From the NCBI GenBank assembly GCA_046330285.1, contig JAXLSX010000003.1, positions 124,001 to 188,000 of the forward strand: DNA of 64,000 nt, read 5' to 3'. The stretch is from RHKX01 sp046330285. Its GTDB lineage: Bacteria; Actinomycetota; Thermoleophilia; Solirubrobacterales; 70-9. The notes under the pieces were generated by a model. It saw only the letters and a list, made by a program, of their open reading frames with translations. It did not search any database and was not told where the DNA came from. The position numbers and the translations under genes are program-made. This document shows, piece after piece, positions 32,902-41,761 of the stretch (position 1 is its first letter; every line of letters starts with the position of its first letter).

Positions 32902-34308
32902 GTGTCAACCCGCCGTATCGCCGCCGCCGTCAGGATCGGCGTTGCCGTACTTGCCGTCGCCCTGTTCGCCCTCACCGCGACATCGGCGAGCGAAGGTCCC
33001 GCAGCGGTTCCAGATCATCGACGGGTTCTCCGCCAACGGCACCCCTCCGGCCTGAACAAGGTCGGGATCGTCAAGACCGGCGAGGGGAAGGCGCCGAACG
33101 TGCTCGTGCTCAACCCCGGCACCTCGGCGGGCGGTGGCTACTTCAACCCGCTGGCGAAGACGATCGTCCGCAAGCTCCCGAACTGGCAGGTCTGGTCGGT
33201 CGAGCGCCGTGAGAACTTCCTCGAGGACCAGTCCGAGCTCGATGCCGCCAAGCAGGGAGACGCGAGCGCCCGCGACGTCTTCGACTACTACCTCGGATAC
33301 CTGACCGATCCCGACGTCACCGACCACTTCACCCCGGTGGCCGACGCCGACGTCCCGTTCGCCCGGAACTGGGGCATGAACGTGGAAGTCCAGGACCTGC
33401 GGCGGGTCGTCAGGATCGCCTCTCGTCACGGCCGCAACGTGGCGATGGGCGGGCACTCGCTCGGCGGCACCATCACCACCGCCTACGCGACCTGGGACTT
33501 CAAGGGCGCCGCCCGGAATCCGACGACCTCTTCCAGTCCTCCGTCCTGATCGACGGCGCGAGCCGGACGACACCGATCAGCCCGGAGGACGCGCAGACCG
33601 CGCTCGACGACCTCCAGACGAGCACGCCATGGCTCGCCTTCGGCGGGATCCCCGCTCCCTTCGCGGGGCTGTTCGGCATGGTCGGATCGACCGCCGCGAT
33701 CGTCGACCCGGACGGACCCTCGGTGATGGAGACCTGGCCGCTGCTGCCGTCGTACTTGAAGAGCCCGGTGCCGGCCACCAACAAGGCCGGATACGGATTC
33801 GCGACCGACGTCGGCACCTCTCCCCCATCGCTCGCGGCGGCGCAGGTGCACGCCGGCCATCTCGCCGATTCCGGCGACCCGCGCGGCTGGGACCGCGACG
33901 GGGCGATCACCCCGCTGAAGCGCTGGGCCGCGATGTTCTCCGGCTGGGGGATGTCCGGGCTCGACGGCACCGCCTGGTACCACCCGATGCGGCTGACCCT
34001 CGACAGCGGCGCGGTCGGCAACGGGATCGCCAACCCCGCCCAGGACGTCCTCAACGTCCACTCGACCCATGGCGACGACCTTCCGGCCGACCTGCGGATC
34101 TACGCGTTCGGTGCCGCTCTCGGGGGCGAGCGGGTTCCGGCCGCCGCGGAGGCGCTGGCCCAGCAGTCGGGGATCCCGGAGTCGAACCTGCACCCTCGCC
34201 AACCGCGAGAACACCTACGCCCACAACGACCCGAACTCCGCCTCCCCGGATCAGAACCACTTCATCAAGAAGCTGATCCCGTTCCTGCGCGGGATCAGGC
34301 AGCGCTGA
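32902..34308 (+). pseudogene. Secreted alpha/beta hydrolase broken by several frameshifts
   Basis: From GTG 32902 (AAGGAG upstream) a signal peptide is followed by a secreted alpha/beta hydrolase with VLVLNPGTSAGGGYF, the nucleophile motif GGHSLGG and a long C-terminal part ending in FIKKLIPFLRGIRQR. The reading frame changes four times. About one or two bases are altered near 32990, one base is missing near 33045, one missing near 33512-33517 and one extra near 34191. Protein similarity continues through each change, so it was one gene of about 468 codons. Either real decay or poor sequence quality locally; I cannot tell which without reads. Confidence 0.78.
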
Positions 34309-34317
34309 GCCGCGGGC

Positions 34318-35775
34318 TCAGCTGTCGAAGCCGAGCCCGAGCCGGTCGAGCATCCGCAGCCAGAGCCCGAGCCGTCCGCCGTTGCGGTCGGCCGCGGCGA
34401 GCCGGTTGCGGGTGAATTGGACGACCGCCCAGCGCAGCGGCTCCGGCGGGAAGGGGACCGGCTTCGTCCGGACGTAGTCGAGGGCGGTCGCCTCGGTCCG
34501 GCGTCCGTCGAGCAGGTCGAGCGCCACCTCGGCTCCGAACCTGGAGGCGCCGACGCCGAGCCCGGTGTAGCCGCCGGCGAACGCAACCCGGCCGCCGTGG
34601 CTGAGCTCGAAGAAGACCGAGAACCGGCTCGACGTGTCGATCGCTCCGCCCCATTTGTGGGTGAAGCGGGTGCCGCGCAGGCCCGGGAAGGTCGCGAAGA
34701 AGTGGCGGGACAGCGCCGCGAACGTCTCCTCGTCGGTGTCGAGGCCGGCATCCACGGGCCCGCCGTACCGGTAGACGGCCTCGAACCCACCCCAGAGGAT
34801 CCGGTTGTCGTCGGTCAGGCGGTAGTAGTGGAACTGGTTCCCGGTGTCGCTGATCCCCTGGCGATTGCGCCAGCCGATCGCGGCCAGCTTCGCATCAGGG
34901 ACCGGCTCGCTGACCAGCACGTAGTCGTAGACCGGGACGATGTAGCGGCCGAGGCTGCGGCGCAGCGGCGGGAAGGCGCTGGTCGCTAGCAGCACGCGGC
35001 CGGCGCAAACCTCCCCGCCCGCCGCGGTCGCGACGCGGATCGCACCGTCCTTCCCCACGCCGTCGAGGGCGACCGCGGGCGTCCGCTCGTGCACCTCGAC
35101 CCCGAGGCCGGCGGCCGCGGCGGCGAGGCCGTCCGCGAGCTTCGCCGGGTCGACGACCGCCGACCCGGTCCGGTCCCAGACCGCGCCGAGGTAGGTGGGC
35201 GAGTCGACCTCGGCCCGAACCGCCTCGCGGTCGAGCAGCTCTACGTCGTGGCCGTAGCGGGCGAGCAGCTCCGCCTCCTCCGCGAGCCCTTCGACCTGGT
35301 GCGGCTCGACGGCGACCGCGAACTCGCCGTTTGCCTCGAAGTCGCAGCCGATCCCGAAACGGGCGACGTCGGCCCGGATTCCCTCGAAGTTCTCGAGCCC
35401 GAGCCGCTCGAGCGTCTCCACCTCCGTCGGAAAGCGCGCGAGCCCGTTGGCGATGCCATGGGTGATCGACGACGAGAGGAAGCCGCCGTTGCGCCCGGTC
35501 GCGCCGCTGCCGATCGTCTCCCCCTCGAGCAGCACGACGCTGCGCTCGGGCGCGATCCGCTTCGCCATGATCGCCGCCCAGAGCCCGGTGAACCCGCCGC
35601 CGACGATGCAGAGACCGGCCGCGGTCGTGCCGGTGAGCGACGGGTAGGAGCGGACGTCGGGCCGGCGGTCGAGCCAGAACGGTCGCGCGACGGCATCGCG
35701 ATAAGCGGCGCGATCCTCGCTGGTCGGCGGGGTGCTCGGCCAGGCGGTCCGGCCGGATCCGGCGGCTCTCGGCAT
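34318..35775 (-). CDS. FAD-dependent amine/amino-acid oxidoreductase (DAO family)
   Basis: A 485-residue flavoenzyme of the glycine/D-amino-acid oxidase family. The FAD motif is LCIVGGGFTGLWAAIMAKR with VVLLEGETIGSGATGRNGGF. LADGLAAAAAGLGVEVHERT is the second FAD-contacting part, VLLATSAFPP follows, and VAFAGGYTGLGVGASRFGAE is the C-terminal flavin contact. Related enzymes oxidise gamma-glutamylputrescine or sarcosine-like amines; substrate not assignable. ATG 35775 is used; the open frame to 35853 would overlap the divergent photolyase gene. Confidence 0.87.
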   Translation of the reverse strand: MPRAAGSGRTAWPSTPPTSEDRAAYRDAVARPFWLDRRPDVRSYPSLTGTTAAGLCIVGGGFTGLWAAIMAKRIAPERSVVLLEGETIGSGATGRNGGFLSSSITHGIANGLARFPTEVETLERLGLENFEGIRADVARFGIGCDFEANGEFAVAVEPHQVEGLAEEAELLARYGHDVELLDREAVRAEVDSPTYLGAVWDRTGSAVVDPAKLADGLAAAAAGLGVEVHERTPAVALDGVGKDGAIRVATAAGGEVCAGRVLLATSAFPPLRRSLGRYIVPVYDYVLVSEPVPDAKLAAIGWRNRQGISDTGNQFHYYRLTDDNRILWGGFEAVYRYGGPVDAGLDTDEETFAALSRHFFATFPGLRGTRFTHKWGGAIDTSSRFSVFFELSHGGRVAFAGGYTGLGVGASRFGAEVALDLLDGRRTEATALDYVRTKPVPFPPEPLRWAVVQFTRNRLAAADRNGGRLGLWLRMLDRLGLGFDS

Positions 35776-35810
35776 GGCGGCGATCGTATCCGGGCGCCTA
35801 GGCTTGACCG

Positions 35811-37295
35811 GTGGCAGGCAGGACGGCATGGGTCCTCGGTGACCAGCTCTCACACGACAACCCCGTGCTCGAGGGCGCCGATCGCGTTCTGATCGTCGAG
35901 TCGGGGGCGCGGCTCCGGAGCCGTCCCCATCACCGCCAGCGCGCCCACCTCTTCCTGGTGGCGATGCGGAGCTTCGCGGCCGAGCTCGAGGAGCGGGGCT
36001 TCGATGTCGACTATCGGCGTTCGCGTTCGCTCGCGACCGGGGTCGCGGCCCACCGCCGGAGCCGGAAGCCGGACGAGCTGTCCGTCCTCGCCCCGTCCTC
36101 GCGCGGCGGTCGCCGGGGCGTCGAGTCGATCGCGGGCGTCGAGATCGCCGAGGGGACCTTGTTCCTCACCTCGGCCGCGGAGTTCGCCGAATGGGCCGAG
36201 GGCCGCAAGCGGCTCGTGATGGAGAGCTTCTATCGCCGGCAACGCCGCCGGCTCGGGGTGCTGATGGACGGCGACGACCCGGCCGGGGGAAGCTGGAACT
36301 TCGACCCGGAGAACCGGCGCACGCCGCCGGCGGGGGTGCGGCCGCCGGCGCCGTACCGGCCGCGCGAGAGCGAGATCGACCAGCGGGTCCGTGCCGACCT
36401 CGACCGGATGAAGCTGGACGGCTACGGCGAGGACGGCCCGCGCCTGTGGCCGGCGACCGCGGCGCAGGCGAAGCGGGCGCTGAGCCGGTTCGTCGAGGAG
36501 CGGCTGCCCGAGTTCGGGCCGTGGCAGGACGCGATGCTGAACGGCGAGCGCTTCATGTGGCACGCGCATCTCTCGTCGGCGCTGAACATGGGCCTGCTCG
36601 CACCGATGGACTGCGTCGAAGCGGCCGAGCGCGCCTACCGCGACGGGGGCGCGCCGATCGCGTCGGTCGAGGGCTTCGTCCGGCAGGTAATCGGGTGGCG
36701 CGAGTACGTGCACGGCATGCACTGGCTCGGCGGCCGCAGGGGGCGGCGCGCCAACGCGCTCCGCGCCAAGCGACCGCTGCCCGATCTCCTCTGGACCGGC
36801 GACACCGAGATGCGGTGCGTCGCCGACGCCGTGACCGGCTTGCGCGAAACCGCCTATGCGCACCACATCGAGCGGTTGATGCTGTTCGGCAACCTGATGC
36901 TCCTCCTCGGCTGCGACCCCCACGCCTGCCTCGACTGGTTCCGCGACTCGTTCATCGACGGCAACGAGTGGGTGATGGACGCGAACGTCCTCGGCATGGC
37001 GACCTACGCCGACGGCGGCGGGGTGATGACGAAGCCCTACGCTGCAACCGGCCGCTACATCGACCGGATGTCGGATCACTGCGGCGAGTGCCGCTACGAC
37101 CCGAAGCAGCGGACCGGCGAGGAGGCCTGCCCCTACTCGACCCTCTACTGGGACTTCCTCGACCGCAACCGCGAGCGGCTCGCCGACAACCACCGGATGC
37201 GCATGGCCTATCGCAATCTCGAACGGTTCGACGAGGAGGAGCTCGACGAGATCCGCTCCCGCGCTCGGTCCCTGCGCCGGCGGGCGGGCGCGTAA
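35811..37295 (+). CDS. phrB: Iron-sulfur photolyase/cryptochrome (FeS-BCP, PhrB type)
   Basis: A 494-residue protein of the FeS-BCP (CryPro) group, which repairs (6-4) photoproducts in known members. The N-terminal Rossmann-like antenna domain starts TAWVLGDQLSHDNPVLEGAD. The FAD domain includes SVEGFVRQVIGWREYVHGMH and the conserved YAHHIERLMLFGNLML with the key histidine. Cluster ligands are visible: a Cys in LLGCDPHACLDW, and DHCGECRYDP (two Cys near 423 and 426), then EEACPYSTLYW. It starts at GTG 35811. Residue numbers differ slightly from Agrobacterium PhrB but the pattern is complete. Confidence 0.92.
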   Translation: MAGRTAWVLGDQLSHDNPVLEGADRVLIVESGARLRSRPHHRQRAHLFLVAMRSFAAELEERGFDVDYRRSRSLATGVAAHRRSRKPDELSVLAPSSRGGRRGVESIAGVEIAEGTLFLTSAAEFAEWAEGRKRLVMESFYRRQRRRLGVLMDGDDPAGGSWNFDPENRRTPPAGVRPPAPYRPRESEIDQRVRADLDRMKLDGYGEDGPRLWPATAAQAKRALSRFVEERLPEFGPWQDAMLNGERFMWHAHLSSALNMGLLAPMDCVEAAERAYRDGGAPIASVEGFVRQVIGWREYVHGMHWLGGRRGRRANALRAKRPLPDLLWTGDTEMRCVADAVTGLRETAYAHHIERLMLFGNLMLLLGCDPHACLDWFRDSFIDGNEWVMDANVLGMATYADGGGVMTKPYAATGRYIDRMSDHCGECRYDPKQRTGEEACPYSTLYWDFLDRNRERLADNHRMRMAYRNLERFDEEELDEIRSRARSLRRRAGA

Positions 37296-37342
37296 CCGTG
37301 TCCGCGACGGGTAGACCGGGTGAGACGGAAGGCGATCGGACG

Positions 37343-38353
37343 ATGAGCGCAAACGAAACCGAAGTCGAAGCGGAGCGCGCGGAGGTCCGCGAGCAGGTCG
37401 AGCCGCGCCGCGCCGATTACGAGCCCGAGGGCACCGACACCCGGACCGGTGCCTGGCCGACGCTGAAGAAGGCCGCGCTGGAGTTCAACGAGGACCACAT
37501 GACCGACTGGGCGGCGGCGCTCACCTACTACGGCCTGCTGTCGCTCTTCCCGGCCCTGATCGCTCTCGTCTCGATCGTCGGGCTGTTCGGCGATCCGGAG
37601 TCGACGACGCAGTCGATCACCGACATCGTCACCGACATCGGTCCCGATTCGGCGGCCGACACCTTCGCGGGGCCGATCCAGTCGATCACCGACAACCGCT
37701 CGGCCGCCGGCGTGCTCTTCTTCGTCGGCCTCGGCGCGGCGCTGTGGTCGGCCTCCGGCTACGTCGGGGCGTTCATGCGAGCGGCGAACGTGATCTGGGA
37801 GACGCCCGAGGGGCGACCGTTCCTGAAGCTGCGCCCGCTGCAGCTCGGCGTCACCCTGCTGCTCGTCGTCCTCTTCGCGCTCGTCGCGATGGCGCTGGTG
37901 CTCACCGGACCGGTCGTCCAGGCGGTCGGCGACTCGATCGGGATCGGCAGCACCGCGCTGACGATCTGGGACATCGCGAAGTGGCCGGCGCTGCTCGCGA
38001 TCTCGATCTTCATGGTCGGCGTCCTCTACTACGCGGCACCGAACGTGAAGCTGCCCGGTTTCCGCTGGCTGACGCCTGGCAGCGTCTTCGCCGTCTGCGG
38101 CTGGATCGCCGCCTCGGCCGCGTTCGCCTTCTACGTCGCCAACTTCGGCTCCTACGACAAGACGTACGGCAGCCTCGGAGCGATCGTGACGCTGCTCGTC
38201 TGGGTCTGGATCTCGAACCTGGCGCTGCTCTTCGGAATGGAGCTGAACGCTGAACGCGAGCGTAGCCGGGAGCTCGACGCAGGGGTGCCCCGCGCCGAGA
38301 AGGAGATCCAGCTCGAGCCCCGGGCGGAGCCGGGGACGAAGCGGACTACCTGA
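37343..38353 (+). CDS. YihY/BrkB-family membrane protein
   Basis: A 336-residue inner-membrane protein with a charged N-terminal 35-residue part and about six membrane helices of the YihY/BrkB family. Signature parts: DWAAALTYYGLLSLFPALIA, the ALWSASGYVGAFMRAANVIW stretch, VLYYAAPNVKLPGFRWLTPG and YGSLGAIVTLLVWVWISNLA. The charged C-terminal tail is cytosolic. Despite old names (RNase BN, serum resistance) its function is not established. ATG 37343 is selected because upstream sequence in frame belongs to the photolyase gene in another frame. Confidence 0.9.
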   Translation: MSANETEVEAERAEVREQVEPRRADYEPEGTDTRTGAWPTLKKAALEFNEDHMTDWAAALTYYGLLSLFPALIALVSIVGLFGDPESTTQSITDIVTDIGPDSAADTFAGPIQSITDNRSAAGVLFFVGLGAALWSASGYVGAFMRAANVIWETPEGRPFLKLRPLQLGVTLLLVVLFALVAMALVLTGPVVQAVGDSIGIGSTALTIWDIAKWPALLAISIFMVGVLYYAAPNVKLPGFRWLTPGSVFAVCGWIAASAAFAFYVANFGSYDKTYGSLGAIVTLLVWVWISNLALLFGMELNAERERSRELDAGVPRAEKEIQLEPRAEPGTKRTT

Positions 38354-38429
38354 CCGAGGGCCGCCGCTGCGTCGTTACGCTTCCCCGACCTTGAGTCTTG
38401 ATGGTGAGAGTAGGGCCGCTGAATCGCTG

Positions 38430-38738
38430 ATGATGAAGCGAATCGCGGTCAGCACGGCGCTAATCGCCGCCATTGCAGCGGCAGCCCTGGGAGGCTGGGT
38501 TCTCGGTCGAGGGATGGGGCCGGATCTCGAGGCCGCACGGACCGCCGGAGAAAGGGCCGGCTGGAAGCAGAGCACCGCAACCCAGGATGACGTCTACTCG
38601 GCCGGGCTGCAGACCGGCCGTCGAATCACTTATCCCCGCACCTACCGCGACGCTTACCGCACTACCTATGTCAAGGCGTTCGAGGGGTCCCAGGTGTCGG
38701 CCCCGAAGGCCGAGAAGATCGACGTACCGCTGCCATGA
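38430..38738 (+). CDS. Small membrane-anchored hypothetical protein
   Basis: A 102-residue protein with an N-terminal membrane anchor (VSTALIAAIAAAALGGWVLG) and an exported, mostly helical part with repeated Tyr and Arg (RITYPRTYRDAYRTTY). Its anchor-plus-helix layout resembles residues 1-95 of the next gene, so the pair may interact. Tandem ATG codons at 38430 and 38433 both fit. The stop overlaps the next ATG (ATGA), showing coupling to the SGNH hydrolase. Base composition already drifts lower than in the genes before it. Confidence 0.65.
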   Translation: MMKRIAVSTALIAAIAAAALGGWVLGRGMGPDLEAARTAGERAGWKQSTATQDDVYSAGLQTGRRITYPRTYRDAYRTTYVKAFEGSQVSAPKAEKIDVPLP

Positions 38739-39586
38739 ACTGGAGACAGATCGGAATGATCACGCTCGTAGGCGTTTTCGTCTGTGGAGCTTTTGCCGGC
38801 GCCTATCTGATCGCAGTCTCCAAGGCTCCGGACGGCGCGGAGGCCCGCAAGGTCCGCGCGGAGGCCTCCGACCGGACCTACGCTGTCGCACAACTGGGAG
38901 CTTTCGGAGATGGACTCCGGTTCGGACTCGAGCAAGGCCTCAGCGATGGCGTTGTGGACGGTGAACAGCAAGGACGGAGAGCAGGCATCGCTGCGGTCGA
39001 ATCGGTTCTCGCTCAACGCCGCCCTGAACCACTCCGCGGTCCATCTTTGTCGACTTCCCGCCTCCCCGGCACAGGCGATGTTCTCGTCGTCGGGGACAGC
39101 CTCGAAGTCGGTACCTCGCCCTTTCTGGATCAGTACCTGCCGGGCGTCCGGCTGACCACCGAAGCCGAGGTGGGTCTGAGCAGCACCGCGATCGCGGACC
39201 TGTTCGCCAAAGCCTTCCGGCCGTCACAGTCGGTGATCGTCTTTGATGCCGGCACGAACGACGATCCGTCTACCCCTGACGTCCTGGCTGCGAACATCGC
39301 CAAGGTGGCGGACCAAGCTAATGGTCGCTGCCTGGTTATTCCCACGATTCACGCACCCGCAGTCAACGGAGTCGATCAAGCCGGCAAGAACCGCGTGATT
39401 CGATCGTTCGCATCGACCCATGCAGGAACTCAGGTTCCCGATTGGGCTAGCGCGGTCGCAGCTCGACCCGAATTACTGGCAGAAGACAACCTCCACCCAA
39501 ACGCGGTGGGGGCTGACTTCAGAGCGCAGCTCATCGCCCGGGGAATACGAGCTTGCCTCGCGATGGACCCTCGCTTCGGCGGCTGA
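38735..39586 (+). CDS. Membrane-anchored SGNH/GDSL hydrolase
   Basis: A 283-residue protein with a membrane anchor at residues 8-28, a spacer with regular glycines (GDGLRFGLEQGLSDGVVDGE), and an SGNH hydrolase domain. The nucleophile is in VVGDSLEVG (Ser122), block III is DAGTNDDPS (Asn175) and the catalytic pair is DNLHPN (Asp251, His254). It likely acts as an esterase outside the membrane, perhaps on an acylated glycan. Its last 11 codons are exactly repeated at 44655-44687. The gene therefore marks the left edge of the island that follows. Confidence 0.82.
   Translation: MNWRQIGMITLVGVFVCGAFAGAYLIAVSKAPDGAEARKVRAEASDRTYAVAQLGAFGDGLRFGLEQGLSDGVVDGEQQGRRAGIAAVESVLAQRRPEPLRGPSLSTSRLPGTGDVLVVGDSLEVGTSPFLDQYLPGVRLTTEAEVGLSSTAIADLFAKAFRPSQSVIVFDAGTNDDPSTPDVLAANIAKVADQANGRCLVIPTIHAPAVNGVDQAGKNRVIRSFASTHAGTQVPDWASAVAARPELLAEDNLHPNAVGADFRAQLIARGIRACLAMDPRFGG
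39554..39586 (+). repeat. 33-bp direct repeat, left copy
   Basis: This is the end of the SGNH hydrolase gene including its stop codon, encoding CLAMDPRFGG. It is identical over 33 bases to 44655-44687. The two copies enclose about 5.1 kb, as expected for target-end duplication by a site-specifically integrated element. Confidence 0.85.
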
Positions 39587-39639
39587 AACAAGATGCCTAG
39601 GGTTCGGGCAAAGGCCGTGCCCTCAGGGCGAACCCACCC

Positions 39640-40066
39640 CTAACAGTCCGAACGATAGGTACTGCTATAGGCAGGCATATCGACGAAGATGATCTTAATC
39701 TTCGTGTATTGGTCTCTCGCGGATCCGCACTTTCTGCGCTTGCTGAGCTTGACCACACCGGGACCTCCGTCACCACCGGGCGTGTAATGAATTCGGCCCT
39801 TTCCCACTGCATGCTTGTTGCCCCAGTGCCTCCAATTGAGAGACCTCACCTCGGCGTGAGCACCCGCCCCCCAAGCGCTCAGGCTTAACCTTGCATTGGC
39901 CGCTGTTGTAACGGTCAACACAGGGCTTTGCATGACTCCGAGCCGTCGACTCCTTGACACTTACCGGCGGCTCTGATCCTTGCCCGGTCGCAGCCATTAC
40001 TGCGGCGAACGCAACCCCAACGACGAGCATTGGCAAGCCGACGCGCACCACCCGATTCGTGCTCAC
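39640..40066 (-). pseudogene. Probable broken small secreted protein gene
   Basis: From GTG 40066 a good signal peptide is read (STNRVVRVGLPMLVVGVAFA, then AVMAATGQGSE), but that frame degenerates. A second frame from about 39930 to the stop at 39640 encodes a plausible mature domain (SLSAWGAGAHAEVRSLNWRH, then KRRKCGSARDQYTKIKIIFV). A single frameshift near 39920-39950 would join them into one exported protein of about 140 residues. Both halves are inferred; this 430-base stretch may instead be non-coding. Confidence 0.4.
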
Positions 40067-40407
40067 GACCTGGCCTTGATGTGCTGGTGGCCCCTTGGGC
40101 GCCTCTCGCGCGTGCAGTTGACTGTCTGGGACCGTCGCTCGATCTTTCCGGGCAGGCCACCCGCACCGTCGGACCGGAGACTCCCGCGACATCGCCACCC
40201 ATGGCGCTTGTGATCCCGAAAGCCGCTCCCGATATAAGGGGCAAGCACCTTGTTGATTGCCTGGTTGCATCTGATGTTGAAGACTTTGACGCCATATCCG
40301 CAGGCATCGAACCCATGCGCCCTCGCCTGGCTAGGAATCGCAAGCACTACGGCTGCAAGCACCACCGAGACTGCAGCGTGTGGAGATGGTCGAGCGCCCC
40401 GAATCAT
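40063..40407 (-). CDS. Small four-cysteine secreted protein, member 1
   Basis: A 114-residue exported protein. The signal peptide is AAVSVVLAAVVLAIPSQARA. The mature part starts FDACGYGVKVFNIRCNQA, then HGWRCRGS and a later Cys (VNCTRE). This is the array pattern of C, a V-x-V strand, C-x2-A/G, an aromatic-x-C and a last C. The tail after WRC is longer and less like its relatives, so the end may have been altered by a frameshift. Probably two disulphides. Function unknown. Confidence 0.55.
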   Translation of the reverse strand: MIRGARPSPHAAVSVVLAAVVLAIPSQARAHGFDACGYGVKVFNIRCNQAINKVLAPYIGSGFRDHKRHGWRCRGSLRSDGAGGLPGKIERRSQTVNCTRERRPRGHQHIKARS

Positions 40408-40430
40408 GTTCTCTCAACTCTGCTCAAAAA

Positions 40431-40724
40431 TCAGTCGGGTGGGTAAAAGACGAAGAAATCTCTGCTGCCGCGCCTGTCGCACCCACCGCTATAGGCGCTG
40501 CTGAGACGGCAGTCCCATCCTGATGGCTCACGGTCTCGGCGGAGGAACCGCTTCGTCCAACGACGCTGAAATCCGCAACCGACCCCTGCTCCTCCGACCG
40601 TAAGGAGGTGGTGCTTCACCTTCACCTCTCCGCACGCATTGGCCGAGGCACTGGACGCGCTGACCAGCAGGAAGACGGCGGCGACCGCGACTGCCACAAA
40701 CATGCCTAGGCTGATCCGACCCAC
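40431..40724 (-). CDS. Small four-cysteine secreted protein, member 2
   Basis: A 97-residue exported protein. The signal peptide is MFVAVAVAAVFLLVSASSAS. The mature part is ACGEVKVKHHLLTVGGAGVG-C, then SGWDCRLSSAYSGGC and an aromatic end DFFVFYPPD. The four cysteines match the array pattern. GTG 40724 gives the longest form; ATG 40703 would still leave a full signal peptide. It ends 24 bases before the start of member 1, so the two may be co-transcribed. Confidence 0.6.
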   Translation of the reverse strand: MGRISLGMFVAVAVAAVFLLVSASSASANACGEVKVKHHLLTVGGAGVGCGFQRRWTKRFLRRDREPSGWDCRLSSAYSGGCDRRGSRDFFVFYPPD

Positions 40725-40791
40725 GCGTGCACCCTAATCGCGGGACACCGGCAGTGCAACCCGCCCGACTTCGACCACAGGAATAGGCGGA

Positions 40792-41103
40792 TCACCTCAG
40801 AAGAAACTTGATGTATCTGATGCCCTTATAGCAGCGAACTAGCGTCCCGCCCTTATGGGGCTCACCCATGGGGCAGTTATAGCCGTACTCCGTTGCCGGT
40901 CCCTTGATCGCTCTCTTCGCGTGGTTGCAGCCGACATTGTGAACGCGGATTCTGGTGGCCGTACCAAAATTCTTCACATGAACAGAGCCGCTGCAATGCT
41001 CCAGGTCTCTGCGAGGTTGACTGCTAGCCGGGATGGCACAGGCAAGCACAGTGATGATGGCCGCAAGAAAGAAAAGCATTGTCCTCGAGGCGTTTGGGCT
41101 CAT
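40792..41103 (-). CDS. Small four-cysteine secreted protein, member 3
   Basis: A 103-residue exported protein. ATG 41103 is chosen because AGAAGGA lies upstream and a clean signal peptide follows (TMLFFLAAIITVLACAIPAS). The mature part has HCSGSVHVKNFG, IRVHNVGCNHAKRAI, YGYNCPMGEPHKGGTLVRC and the ending IRYIKFLLR, all four cysteines in array register. It is highly basic (net positive), so binding to an acidic surface or polymer is possible but unproven. Confidence 0.65.
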   Translation of the reverse strand: MSPNASRTMLFFLAAIITVLACAIPASSQPRRDLEHCSGSVHVKNFGTATRIRVHNVGCNHAKRAIKGPATEYGYNCPMGEPHKGGTLVRCYKGIRYIKFLLR

Positions 41104-41241
41104 ATAGTTCCTTCTCCCTTGCCTTGACTGCGGACCGGACCCTATTGGGAGGCGCGCGCCCTCGCAACCCAACCGAACCAGTGCAACAGCAGCTGGTAAG
41201 TCTCTCGTATGCCCGGACGGACGAGCCTGGTGGCCACGCCC

Positions 41242-41565
41242 CTATCCGCCCATCGAGAATCGGACCTCGTCGTGCGAACCCCGCTTGCACTTTACGTTTC
41301 CGCCGTCGCCGTAACTCTTTGAGTTGCACCGCCAAGATCGGAAGCTGACGTCATCATCTTGCTGGTTGACGGTGGCGTTGTAATAGCGCCTCGAGACCCT
41401 CTTCCCCTGCTTGCACCCGACCCCTTCGACGCGCAAGTTGTACGTAAAGTGAGAGGGATAGTCGCCGCATTGCTGGAAGGCGCGGGACGGGACGGTGCCG
41501 CCTGAGATTGCCGGCCACATCAAGACCGCTAGTGCGACGCCGGCTACGAACAGCAATGGACGCAT
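41242..41565 (-). CDS. Small four-cysteine secreted protein, member 4
   Basis: A 107-residue exported protein with a perfect GGAGGAGG upstream of ATG 41565. The signal peptide is PLLFVAGVALAVLMWPAISG. Mature part: FQQCGDYPSHFTYNLRVEGV then GC-KQGKRV, FRSWRCNSKSYGDGGNVKC and the ending DEVRFSMGG. The spacing Cys-16-Cys, W-x-Cys-11-Cys matches its neighbours. It is basic. The best-supported start in the array. Confidence 0.68.
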   Translation of the reverse strand: MRPLLFVAGVALAVLMWPAISGGTVPSRAFQQCGDYPSHFTYNLRVEGVGCKQGKRVSRRYYNATVNQQDDDVSFRSWRCNSKSYGDGGNVKCKRGSHDEVRFSMGG

Positions 41566-41761
41566 ACAAACCTCCTCCGATCGGTTGACGCGAGCCTATC
41601 GCGGGCACCCCGAAGGCGCAGCCTCAGGTGAGGTCCCGAACCAGCACCGAACCAGATCCAGCGCAGAGAGCGTAGATCTGCAGCCTCAATCGATCTCTCT
41701 CAAGTGCCCCGCAAGCGCCAGCTTAGGCCGTGCGACCTCACCGCTACGAAAGAGCTAGGAG

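Noticed and set aside
35850..37352. A 500-codon minus-strand frame
   Set aside because: Complete antisense shadow of the Fe-S photolyase.
39770..40270. A 166-codon minus-strand frame in the island
   Set aside because: Only its internal signal-peptide stretch from 40066 looks real. The rest lacks a domain and overlaps the neighbouring secreted gene, so I list a broken gene instead.
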